A stretch of DNA of 64,000 nucleotides from an uncultured Bacteroidales bacterium (GTDB taxonomy: Bacteria; Bacteroidota; Bacteroidia; Bacteroidales; F082): the NCBI GenBank assembly GCA_947303395.1, contig CAMYYD010000004.1:124001-188000 (forward strand), in the 5' to 3' direction. The position numbers and the translations under genes were made by a program. The notes under the pieces were generated by a model. The model was not told the DNA's origin and made no database searches. It saw nothing but the letters and a program-made list of their open reading frames with translations. Shown piece after piece: positions 56,732 to 64,000 of this stretch; the first letter of the stretch is position 1, and the number at the start of each line of letters is the position of its first letter.

Positions 56732-56846
56732 TATAACTTTAACATCGCAAAATTAAACTAAACTAATTAAAAATCAAAGACTTACACCTCTACTTTTATT
56801 ATCGGAAAATATGAAAAAAATTATAAGAAAAGTGGTAAATTATTTC
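56732..56846 (-). repeat. duplicated promoter segment, copy 2
   Basis: Second copy of the 115-bp segment at 54471-54585. It overlaps the last codons of the XRE gene by a few bases. Confidence 0.88.
56748..56778 (-). promoter_or_regulatory. promoter of the secreted-protein gene at 56043
   Basis: Minus strand: TTTG (56778-56775), 19 bp, TAATTTTG (56755-56748). Same position within the repeat as the FHA operon promoter, 73 bp before the ATG. Confidence 0.75.
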
Positions 56847-57082
56847 CTTCTCTGCTCTTCAAACCACTCCGAACACTCCTTGAAAAAGTCGTAATCCAAC
56901 GCCTTGCTGATCTTGAAAAGCAACGGCATGGTAATCCATTGCTGGTTGAAGACTTTGTAAAGGTTCTCAGGCGTGCAGTTGACTTGCTTTGCCAACCATA
57001 CTGCCGTGCGCCCTTGCTTTGCAAGCTCATGCTTGATAATCTTTCCAAGGTGAAAACTGTCGGGTGTCGCTTTGCTTCTCAT
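56840..57082 (-). CDS. XRE-like DNA-binding protein
   Basis: 80 aa from the ATG at 57082. Helix-turn-helix region (LAKQGRTAVWLAKQVNCTPE, then NLYKVFNQQWITMPLLFKI). Similar to small regulators found beside mobile or variable genes in Bacteroidota. A 13-codon upstream extension (57121) is in frame but lies in the low-complexity end of the upstream region. Confidence 0.75.
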   Translation of the reverse strand: MRSKATPDSFHLGKIIKHELAKQGRTAVWLAKQVNCTPENLYKVFNQQWITMPLLFKISKALDYDFFKECSEWFEEQRRK

Positions 57083-57146
57083 GCTGCCTGCCTTTCCGGA
57101 GTTCCGCCTTGCCGGCAACAAAAAAGGGCGGTTCCTGTTTTGTCGC

Positions 57147-57273
57147 TTATCCCTATTGAAGGCGTCTGGAAAAGCCCAAGTGTGAACAAGCTAAAACAGT
57201 TCACGCCCATGACGTGAACCTCGCTTGCTTGTCATCACACTTTTTCAGTTTTCCAGACTCTTCAATAGGATAA
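57147..57273. repeat. 127-bp long hairpin upstream of the XRE gene
   Basis: Arms starting TTATCCCTATTGAAG and ending CTTCAATAGGATAA pair over about 45 bp with small bulges (CGTCTGGAAAA / TTTTCCAGAC, AAGTGTGA / TCACACTT, ACAAGC / GCTTGT). The tip carries a second hairpin GTTCACG / CGTGAAC. It lies between a -7 box (TATCTTTG, 57348-57341) and the ATG, so it is probably transcribed as the 5' leader; it may be a structured RNA or a MITE. No gene is seen in 57122-57446 otherwise. Confidence 0.75.
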
Positions 57274-57340
57274 CAAGAGCGTATAGTCCTAATTATTTAT
57301 TTCTTAAAACTTACTTTTCTTTTGTTTTACAATACAACTG

Positions 57341-57348
57341 CAAAGATA
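57341..57348 (-). promoter_or_regulatory. -7 box of the XRE gene
   Basis: TATCTTTG on the minus strand followed by CAG. It would place the 127-bp hairpin in the 5' untranslated region. Confidence 0.45.
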
Positions 57349-57378
57349 CAAAAAATAATTATCAATAAAATAAAAAAA

Positions 57379-57427
57379 TAGAGACGCCACACTGTGACGT
57401 CTCTACAAATCTTGTAAATCCTGTCTA
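57379..57427 (-). terminator. hairpin repeat, copy 2 (terminator-like)
   Basis: Same 49-bp element as at 55990, here 20 bp after the PpiD-like gene and followed by a strong T run on the minus strand. Acts as a likely rho-independent terminator. Confidence 0.82.
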
Positions 57428-57446
57428 AAAAAGGAATTATCCTGTC

Positions 57447-59222
57447 TTAGAAGAACAAAACTCCGTTGTTCTCAACCTTTGCGTTGTCAAGCAATGCTGA
57501 ATATGGGCTGCCGTTCAAAATAGCGTTGTTGAATTTTGAAACGTACTCTCTGTGGAGAGCGTCGTAGTCGGTAGCGCCAGCTGGTGTGGTGCCTGTAACC
57601 TTCACGATTGCCATTGCATTGCCACCAGCGATAGGAGCTGAATAAACACCTTCCTTCATGCCGAGTGTTGTACCGCCGATCTTCTCCTCAACGCCGAAGC
57701 TGCCGTAGCCACGACCTTCCATTGTGATGTTTTCGACAGTGGTCTTCTCGCCACCGAGGTCGTCGATCATCTTCTGGTAGTCTGTGCCGTAAGCCTTTGC
57801 CTTCTCAACGAGGATTTCACCTTTCTTCACCTTCTTGATTGTTGAAGCGTAACGCTCGATGATGTCTTCGTATGGTGCGTAGCCTTCAGGAACAATCTTG
57901 GTGAGGACTGCCACAACGTACATGTTTTCAAGCTCAAACACGTTTGAAATGTCGCCGATCTTCACGTCATCTTTGAATGCCCAGCGGACGATCTCGCGTG
58001 GGTTGTTGATACCTGCGATGCGGTTGGTGTTTGTTCTGATTGACTGATAAGTACGTTTGTTCAAGCCCTGAGCCTCGATAGCTGCGTTGAACTGCTCAGC
58101 TGTCTTGTTCTCTGTGACGAACTTGTTGACTTCGGCGAACACTGCCTGGTCGGTTGCGGTGCTGGCTGTGATTTCGTGTGAAACGACTGCAACCTGTGCC
58201 CACAATGTGTCGTTACGTTTCTCTTTGCCCATGATCCTTGCGATGTTGTAGGCCTCGTTGTTCTCGTATGGTCCGAAAACGAAACCGACTTCGTTTGCTG
58301 CTACTGCTGACTCGAGTTCAACAGGGAGTTCTGAAGCCTTTACCCATGTGCTGTCGTATGGAGCGTCTGAGTTGTATGCCACAAAGTTTGCAACGTTTGT
58401 TGCCTGTGCAAGACCGTCTTTCACGTCTTCAACATAGTTCTTTGCTGATTCTCTATCGGCTGCTGATGGCTTCACTTCGAAGATGACGTAGTCGATTCCG
58501 CGCATAGCGTCGGTAGGATATTTGGTCTTGTATGTCTCGTAGTAATTCTTGTTGTCCTGTTCGGTCACAACCACTGTTGAATCAGGGACTGAAATATAAC
58601 GCACTGCGTAAACCTCGGCTGTTCTCTTGAGATTTTTGTTCTCGTTGTAACGGTCGGCGAGTTTCTTAGGCAGATAGTAACCGTGTTTGAGAAGGCTCTC
58701 ATATTTGGTGTTCATTCTGTCCTCTGCGATGGCGTTCTCAAAGTTGATCCATGCGTTCTGTGTCTCAACGTCGAAATTATCGAAGTTGTTGATGTAGTCT
58801 CTCATAAACTCTTTGTCGAACTTGCCGTCTTGACCTGTAAAGCTCTGTACTACAGCCTGATGTGGCTTCTCACCATAGAACTGGTCTGTAAGTTCTTCTT
58901 CTGAAACAGCAAGACCGAGAGCCTTGAATTCCTTCTTCATGATGATTTCTCTGATCATCTGGTCGAGAGTCTGCTGACGGATGCTGAATGTCTGGTCGTT
59001 TGTGAGGTTGCCATACATTCTCTTCTGATTCTGAAGATTCTGGTCTGCCTTGTTTGCATAATCCTGGTAAGTGATCTTTTCGCCGTTAACGACTGCCACG
59101 TCGCTCTGTCTTCTTCTGTTGGTGCTCTTCATCAAGTCACCCAAAACAAATGCTAAAAGAGCCAAACCAATGATAACCACTAAGATACCATAGTGCTGTC
59201 TGATTTTTCCAATTGCTGCCAT
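57447..59222 (-). CDS. PpiD/SurA-like periplasmic folding factor
   Basis: 591 aa. One N-terminal membrane helix (about 13-31, LVVIIGLALLAFVLGDL), a SurA N-terminal-like helical domain (40-200, VAVVNGEKITYQDY), and two rotamase-like regions. PpiD is an inner-membrane-anchored chaperone that meets proteins leaving SecYEG. It is shorter than many Bacteroidota homologues (about 700 aa). Confidence 0.88.
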   Translation of the reverse strand: MAAIGKIRQHYGILVVIIGLALLAFVLGDLMKSTNRRRQSDVAVVNGEKITYQDYANKADQNLQNQKRMYGNLTNDQTFSIRQQTLDQMIREIIMKKEFKALGLAVSEEELTDQFYGEKPHQAVVQSFTGQDGKFDKEFMRDYINNFDNFDVETQNAWINFENAIAEDRMNTKYESLLKHGYYLPKKLADRYNENKNLKRTAEVYAVRYISVPDSTVVVTEQDNKNYYETYKTKYPTDAMRGIDYVIFEVKPSAADRESAKNYVEDVKDGLAQATNVANFVAYNSDAPYDSTWVKASELPVELESAVAANEVGFVFGPYENNEAYNIARIMGKEKRNDTLWAQVAVVSHEITASTATDQAVFAEVNKFVTENKTAEQFNAAIEAQGLNKRTYQSIRTNTNRIAGINNPREIVRWAFKDDVKIGDISNVFELENMYVVAVLTKIVPEGYAPYEDIIERYASTIKKVKKGEILVEKAKAYGTDYQKMIDDLGGEKTTVENITMEGRGYGSFGVEEKIGGTTLGMKEGVYSAPIAGGNAMAIVKVTGTTPAGATDYDALHREYVSKFNNAILNGSPYSALLDNAKVENNGVLFF

Positions 59223-59268
59223 AGTTTTATTATTTTTTATTTATTTTTCTATATAAATTTTAAGCCTG

Positions 59269-59298
59269 CAAATTTACGAAAAATGTCAATACACTCAA
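59269..59298 (-). promoter_or_regulatory. promoter of the PpiD-like gene
   Basis: Minus strand: TTG (59298-59296), 19 bp, TAAATTTG (59276-59269), 47 bp before the ATG. AAAAATGT / ACATTTTT arms next to it (about 59279-59307) could end the upstream CNNM gene. Confidence 0.6.
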
Positions 59299-59322
59299 CA
59301 TTTTTGTAAAAATTATGCTAAC

Positions 59323-60588
59323 TTATTGATTATTCTTGATTTCCACTTCTTCCAACTTGGTTTCGGAAGCCTTGATAATCTTGAAAAGATAGTTCCCGAT
59401 GGCGATTTCTTCGCCTGTTTGAGGAATACTTTCGTGATAATGGATGATGTATCCCGCCAAAGTCTCGTAGTCGTCCGACTCAGGGAAATCGTATTTGTAG
59501 GTCTTGTTGAGATAGTCGATTTCGAGTCGTGCCGAGAAGATTCGGTCGTTATCGTTGATGGTCTTTTCGATGTCGTCTTCCTCGTCGTATTCGTCTTCAA
59601 TCTCGCCGAAAATTTCTTCAACAAGGTCTTCGGTGGTGATAATGCCGGCTGTTCCGCCGAATTCGTCAACGACAACAGCTATACTCTGACGTTTTTTCGA
59701 CAGTCGCTGCAGCAGATCCTGCGCGCCGTAAGTCTCGGGATAAAACTCTATTTGTCTGATTTTTTTCTTGATGTTTCCGCCCGCGTGCAGCAGGTCGTTG
59801 ATGTGTATGTAGCCTACGATATTGTCGATATTGTCTTCATACACAATGATTTTCGAGTGTTTTGTCTCCTCAAAGATGCGTTTCACCTCTTCCATCGACT
59901 CGTTGATTTCCACTGCCTGAATCTCATTGCGTGGCTGCATGCATTCGCGGAGCTTAACAGTTTGAAAATCAATGGCATTTTGGAATAATTCAATACCTTG
60001 CTGCAGGTCTTCGTCTTCCTCGTTAGGGTCGGCGTATTCCTTGAGATAATCGTTTAAGTCGACGGGAGTTAGCTTGTAGTCTTCAGGCGTGATTTTCATC
60101 CTGAAGATATATTTTATGATGAGCTCGGAAACGCCTATATATATGAAAATCAATGGGTAAAGGATGATGTACAATATCATCATCGGGAAGGCCATCGCTT
60201 TCATCAGGCCGTTAGGGTTGAGGTGGCTGAGCGTTTTCGGGATGAATTCGGCGACGAAAAGCACCAGGAGCGTCGAGATGATAGTCTGGCATAGCAGGAT
60301 GGTGAACGCGTTGGTGATGACATCCGGTAAAACGCTGATTATCACCGGCTCCAGAAGTCGTGCCATCGCGATGCCGTAAACGACGTTGGCGATGTTGTTG
60401 CCAAGCAGTATGCAGCCCATAAACTGTGACTGATGCCGCATGAAATTGTTGATGAGTTTCGCTGAGAAGCTCTTTTTTTTGAGGTCGAGCTCCAGCTGCA
60501 GCCTGTTGGTGCTGATAAAGGAGATCTCGACACCCGAAAAGAGTGCCGAAGCCAACAATGATAGTATGACAACTAACCAATTACTCAT
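59323..60588 (-). CDS. CNNM/CBS-domain protein (GldE-like)
   Basis: 421 aa from the ATG at 60588. CNNM (DUF21) membrane domain with three to four helices (about 1-160), paired CBS domains (about 195-320) and a C-terminal CorC/HlyC-type domain (VDEFGGTAGIITTEDLVEEIFGEI split at about 300-320). The family includes magnesium/cobalt efflux proteins and GldE of gliding bacteria. The 5' end overlaps lptC by 8 bp. Confidence 0.85.
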   Translation of the reverse strand: MSNWLVVILSLLASALFSGVEISFISTNRLQLELDLKKKSFSAKLINNFMRHQSQFMGCILLGNNIANVVYGIAMARLLEPVIISVLPDVITNAFTILLCQTIISTLLVLFVAEFIPKTLSHLNPNGLMKAMAFPMMILYIILYPLIFIYIGVSELIIKYIFRMKITPEDYKLTPVDLNDYLKEYADPNEEDEDLQQGIELFQNAIDFQTVKLRECMQPRNEIQAVEINESMEEVKRIFEETKHSKIIVYEDNIDNIVGYIHINDLLHAGGNIKKKIRQIEFYPETYGAQDLLQRLSKKRQSIAVVVDEFGGTAGIITTEDLVEEIFGEIEDEYDEEDDIEKTINDNDRIFSARLEIDYLNKTYKYDFPESDDYETLAGYIIHYHESIPQTGEEIAIGNYLFKIIKASETKLEEVEIKNNQ

Positions 60589-61150
60589 CTTCGTTAAGCT
60601 CAATGGTTGCCCGTATTCCAAAAATCTCGCGGCGCGAGAAGTTCTCGTTTGCCGTCAGGCTGTCGCCGAAAATTATCTTGTCGGGACTTGAAATCTTGAC
60701 AAGACTGCTGGTGTAAATCTTCTTTTTCTTCTGGTTCCAAAACAGCATTTCTGTCTCCAAAACCTCTTGAGTCTTAAGGTTTTCCACCACTACGTTGTGC
60801 TTGGCCACCACCAGTTCCTTTTTCTCGTAATTCACTCCGTAGTCGCCGCGTATCATTGACGATGGGGTGGTGTCGCCGCCTTCGAACATATAGGCTTTGA
60901 ACCCTTTGGGAAACTCAAGCATGGTGCTGTCCTGGTCGTCGACGGTGCGCATCACAGGAGCTGTGAGTTTTGCCACCAGCATGCCGGAGTCGCTGCGCTC
61001 GATAACGACATCGTAGGCCATCAAACCGGAAATAGTGTCGTTGTCGATGAACTGCTTGACTTTCTCCATCGAGTTTTCACAAGAAAACAACATCATAACA
61101 AGATGTGCTATGATGTTGATTTCCAATACTATATAAACTAGTCTTTTCAA
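60581..61150 (-). CDS. lptC: LPS export protein LptC
   Basis: 189 aa. N-terminal hydrophobic segment (YIVLEINIIAHLVMMLFSC), then an LptC beta-jellyroll (VIERSDSGMLVAKLTAP, ELVVAKHNVVVENLKTQEVLETE). LptC links the LptBFG pump to the LptA bridge. The start is TTG at 61150, overlapping the TPR gene's TGA (TTGA). The end LFSC suggests it may be a lipoprotein, as in several Bacteroidota. Confidence 0.88.
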   Translation of the reverse strand: MKRLVYIVLEINIIAHLVMMLFSCENSMEKVKQFIDNDTISGLMAYDVVIERSDSGMLVAKLTAPVMRTVDDQDSTMLEFPKGFKAYMFEGGDTTPSSMIRGDYGVNYEKKELVVAKHNVVVENLKTQEVLETEMLFWNQKKKKIYTSSLVKISSPDKIIFGDSLTANENFSRREIFGIRATIELNEDE

Positions 61151-62481
61151 TTATTCGAGAATCTTGCCTTTGTAGTCTCGTTGATCCAGCATTCCACCTG
61201 GTAGGTGTCGCCTTCAAAAACGTTGTAGAAGAACGCGTCTTCGCTTGTAGGGAACATCTTCGAGTAATCTCTGATCATCTCGTTTGCTTTTGAAGCGAGT
61301 GATGGGTCGACTTCCTTAGCTCTCTGGAACTTATCGACTGCTGCCCAGAACACTGCTTTTGCGTGGAGAGGGTTGACACTGCAGTCTTTTCCGCTTGAAG
61401 CGTAGAGATAGCCGATAATCATGTAAGGCTCACCGTCGGTCTTGTCGAGTTCGATAGCTTTTCTTGCATAAGCGCGGCCCTGTTCCCATTTGCTTTCCTT
61501 CAGCATGATCTGTGCGAGATATTTGTAGGCTTGCTCTGCCGACTTGGTATCTGTTGATTTTGTAGCTTCAAGCAGATAGTTTGTGGCTTTTGCGTATTCC
61601 TGGTCTGAGAGATATCTCTTGCCGATGAAATATGCTGACTCAGGTGATGGGTTGAGTTTGTGCAATTTGATAGCGACAGCGAGATAAAGGTCTGATTTGT
61701 CGCAGTTTCTTGCTGAAAGCACTGTTGCGATCTTGTTGAGAAGCTCAACATTATCAGGTTCGGCGTCGAACTTCTTCTGATAGATGCGGACGAGGTCTTC
61801 GCAGTTGGCGTATGGTTGCACGCCGCCTTCGAGGTTACCTTTTGTAGCGACGTAGCTGTTCAGCTGTTTCTCGTTGCCTTCCTCTGTGTATTTCTTGATG
61901 TTGAATTCGACGATGTCCATGAGGCGGCTGTATTCGTCGAGGATGGCTGACTCATCGAGTTTGCCAGCTTTCACCATGTTGATGGTTGTTGAGAAATAAC
62001 CGTCGATGAAGGCATAGTTGGCGTTGTTGCCGTCGATGTCGATAGCGTCTTTCAAAGCATTGTAAGCCTGTTCCATACGTGATGGAAATCCCATGAGGTC
62101 GAGACCCATACGTCCTTTGATATTACCGACCTGGTTGCCGGCTTTTGTCTTTGGGAAATGTTCGATACGTGTCTCGTAGACCATCACGAGTGTGTCGATG
62201 TATTTCTCTCTGAGTGCTTCGTCTTTAGTGCCTCTGATGAGTGCGTTGTTGACAATCTTTGCTCCGTCGGTGAGGGTTCTCTCTTTGTAGCCAGGGCATT
62301 TCAGGAAAACTCTTCTCCATGCTTGAATCATTACAGGATTGGCTGTTGATGCCTTACCGTCCCATTGTTTAAACGCTTCTCTATAGACAGAGATGTCGGC
62401 GTCGCATTCCGGGTTTTGTGCGAATGCCAATGATGACATGCATAAAATTGCTCCGAGGAATAAAACTTTTCTTAATTTCAT
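61147..62481 (-). CDS. periplasmic TPR protein
   Basis: 444 aa. Sec signal peptide (about 1-21), then at least six TPR-like helix pairs (AYKYLAQIMLKESKWEQGRAY) and a C-terminal WINETTKARF segment. Found next to LptC and an outer-membrane barrel; probably an envelope assembly or scaffolding factor. Its own role is unknown. Confidence 0.82.
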   Translation of the reverse strand: MKLRKVLFLGAILCMSSLAFAQNPECDADISVYREAFKQWDGKASTANPVMIQAWRRVFLKCPGYKERTLTDGAKIVNNALIRGTKDEALREKYIDTLVMVYETRIEHFPKTKAGNQVGNIKGRMGLDLMGFPSRMEQAYNALKDAIDIDGNNANYAFIDGYFSTTINMVKAGKLDESAILDEYSRLMDIVEFNIKKYTEEGNEKQLNSYVATKGNLEGGVQPYANCEDLVRIYQKKFDAEPDNVELLNKIATVLSARNCDKSDLYLAVAIKLHKLNPSPESAYFIGKRYLSDQEYAKATNYLLEATKSTDTKSAEQAYKYLAQIMLKESKWEQGRAYARKAIELDKTDGEPYMIIGYLYASSGKDCSVNPLHAKAVFWAAVDKFQRAKEVDPSLASKANEMIRDYSKMFPTSEDAFFYNVFEGDTYQVECWINETTKARFSNN

Positions 62482-62497
62482 TTTTTTAATATTTTAA

Positions 62498-63784
62498 TTA
62501 CTTATACCTTCTTTTTGCGAACCACTTGTCGCGAATCGATATGCCAACTGAAATATTGAAATATGATTCTTCGATGAGGTTGCTTTTTGTCGTTCCCATT
62601 TTTCCGAATTCCACGGCGAAGTTGAGTGATGACATGGCGCGAGGGATAGGAAGTCCGATACCGAGTGTCACACCATATTTATTAATAGACGTTCCGTAGA
62701 TATTGAAAAACGTTTGTTCGTAGTTGAATCCGGCCCGATATGTAACCTTGCTCAGGTAGCTTGAAACGCTGGTGTTATACGGTGTGTAGCAACCTCCGAC
62801 GGCGATGCTCCATGAATCTTGCAGCGAGTCGTTGACGTTGTTCATACGGAATGCCGACCAGTTGCTCCAGTTGAAGTCGATGCCGAGCAGCCAGCGTTCG
62901 CCTTTCTGCACAGTGATACCGACGCCAATGCCTTGCGGATATTTCACGCTGACTTTATCGCCAGATTTGTACAAAATAGTATCGATAGCAGTCTCGGTAT
63001 TCGATCCGTAGCCTTTGAACATCGTTCTGATATATTCTGTGCGGTGAGCGTTCATGTTGGCCGGCAGTGAGTAAGTCGCGCCAAACGTGACTTTGTAGTC
63101 GTTTTTAAACTGTTTTTTCAAAATCAAACCCAAGTCGAATGTCAAATCGCTGAAACTCAGGTTGATAGTACGTCTTGTGTTATGGAAATAGATGTAGTCA
63201 GGGTAATACAAAGTCGTCTCGTCGGTGATGTTTCCGAAGAGGTAATTCATTTTGAAACCGACTGACACGCCTTTGCAGATTTTGAATCCGTTGGCCCAAT
63301 ATAATTTGTTTAGACCTCCAGTGCCGTCATAATCGATGCTATACGGATATTGGAAGTCGAAATCGGCTGTTGAAGTGTAGGCCCTGTTGCTGTAAGGAGC
63401 GGCACCTGCGCCCATTTTCCACCATTTTGTGACGCCGAAGCCAAGGTCGAAGTAATCGAAAGAGGCGTTTGAGCCTTTTTCTGACGAGGTGGCGTTTCTA
63501 TAAGTCATGTATTTCATATAGAAACCAGCGTCGAAGAGGAAGGTGAGCGAGTCCATCTCAGCGTATGAAGCAGGGTTGGAGTTGTTGAGTAAGTGCTTGC
63601 CGTCCATAGCGTTACATATTCCACCCATGCCTTGCATGATGGTGTTTGGTCTGTTTTTGCTCATCGTTCCCAAGCCGAATCGTGAATACGGTGAAGATAT
63701 GTCGGACTGCGCAAAAATGGTTCCAGTCGTGACAAAAATCATGACGAGCAAAAACAATGACTTATGTAACTTATTGATTATCAT
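62498..63784 (-). CDS. outer-membrane beta-barrel protein
   Basis: 428 aa. Sec signal peptide (about 1-25), then SDISSPYSRFGLGTM, the start of an FadL/PorV-like barrel family common in Bacteroidota, and regular strands to the end FNISVGISIRDKW. Function unknown. Its start overlaps the coaX stop by 14 bp. Confidence 0.82.
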   Translation of the reverse strand: MIINKLHKSLFLLVMIFVTTGTIFAQSDISSPYSRFGLGTMSKNRPNTIMQGMGGICNAMDGKHLLNNSNPASYAEMDSLTFLFDAGFYMKYMTYRNATSSEKGSNASFDYFDLGFGVTKWWKMGAGAAPYSNRAYTSTADFDFQYPYSIDYDGTGGLNKLYWANGFKICKGVSVGFKMNYLFGNITDETTLYYPDYIYFHNTRRTINLSFSDLTFDLGLILKKQFKNDYKVTFGATYSLPANMNAHRTEYIRTMFKGYGSNTETAIDTILYKSGDKVSVKYPQGIGVGITVQKGERWLLGIDFNWSNWSAFRMNNVNDSLQDSWSIAVGGCYTPYNTSVSSYLSKVTYRAGFNYEQTFFNIYGTSINKYGVTLGIGLPIPRAMSSLNFAVEFGKMGTTKSNLIEESYFNISVGISIRDKWFAKRRYK

Positions 63785-64000
63785 TATATTTTAAAATCAA
63801 TCTTAAGCCGTTAAACATAAAGTTTGAACTTGCAAAGGTACAGTTTTTTAACTTATTTTGCAAGAAAATATTGTCGCCTCCTGAGATAAAAACGTTTAAG
63901 TTGTTGAATTTCAATGAGTAGAGCTCGATAAAATCTTTAATTTCGTGTAAAACTCCGAGTTGTACGCCGCTTTGGAGGCATTCGACGGTGTCGTCGCAGA
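63771..64000 (-). CDS. coaX: type III pantothenate kinase (partial, 5' end outside window)
   Basis: The last about 75 codons are present. CLQSGVQLGVLHEIKDFIE, then the strand VFISGGDNIFL and the end NGLRLILKYN match the C-terminus of CoaX, which phosphorylates pantothenate in CoA synthesis. It overlaps the barrel gene by 14 bp. Confidence 0.85.
   Translation of the reverse strand, partial: CDDTVECLQSGVQLGVLHEIKDFIELYSLKFNNLNVFISGGDNIFLQNKLKNCTFASSNFMFNGLRLILKYNDNQ

Noticed and set aside
56840..57121. Longer XRE protein starting at 57121
   Set aside because: The 13 extra residues (Arg/Gly/Ser-rich) come before a good Met and helix start and are not needed for the HTH fold.

Overview
The window comes from the chromosome of a Bacteroidota bacterium, most likely Bacteroidales-like and uncultured. 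The evidence is a gliding/T9SS-type gene set (GldB, T9SS C-terminal sorting domains), a SusC-like TonB receptor, DUF5020 and BACON domains, the secG/lptE/sigma-54-regulator neighbourhood next to groESL, and -7 boxes of the Bacteroidetes form TAnnTTTG upstream of many genes instead of E. coli-type promoters. Genes are densely packed, often with 1-4 bp stop/start overlaps. I see no tRNA, rRNA, CRISPR array, insertion sequence or prophage.

Layout. 0-6.2 kb: an atpBEFHAG operon (minus strand) that runs without a gap into a methyltransferase and a LicD gene; atpD/atpC are not here. 6.2-8.5 kb: a GYDIA-type GHMP kinase and class II HMG-CoA reductase (mevalonate pathway). 8.5-10.8 kb: a secreted T9SS redoxin and a fucose-isomerase-like gene that carries three in-frame palindromic repeats. 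10.8-18.1 kb: groESL, then pheT/sigma-54 regulator/lptE/TPR/secG. 18.2-19.7 kb: a three-gene HipB-HipS-HipT toxin-antitoxin module. 19.8-30.4 kb: small secreted proteins, two M24 aminopeptidases, guanine deaminase with DUF5020, outer-membrane barrels, a nitrilase-fold protein without its nucleophile, nucleoside phosphorylase, cinA and gldB. 30.4-36.7 kb: yifB/comM, a TonB receptor, rpmB, a DegT aminotransferase, and a decayed DUF6922/AbiEii-like pair. 54.6-57.4 kb: a DUF4143 ATPase, a secreted protein and an XRE regulator among repeats. 57.4-64 kb: PpiD-like chaperone, CNNM/GldE-like protein, LptC, TPR protein, outer-membrane barrel, and the end of coaX.

The most interesting part is 36.7-54.4 kb, one minus-strand run of about 18-19 genes with almost no gaps. 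It encodes seven FHA or FHA-like domains, two Ser/Thr kinases, a PP2C phosphatase, an FHA-FtsK/SpoIIIE ATPase of the EssC/EccC type, three small WXG100-like proteins that share a W-x-D variant of the W-x-G turn, a coiled-coil zinc-ribbon protein, a degenerate Hsp70 missing its ATPase N-terminus, BACON-domain proteins (one with an outer-membrane barrel) and several membrane proteins. I read it as a phospho-regulated, type VII-like export system adapted to a two-membrane cell. That function is an inference; the domain content is direct. A promoter at its head is duplicated (115 bp, about 85% identical by eye) in front of a secreted-protein gene 2.26 kb away, which suggests a shared regulon.

A second theme is repeats that enter genes. 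A palindromic element of about 28 bp lies in frame and in the same codon phase four times in two genes, and a different 111-bp repeat supplies the C-terminus and stop codon of an aminopeptidase.
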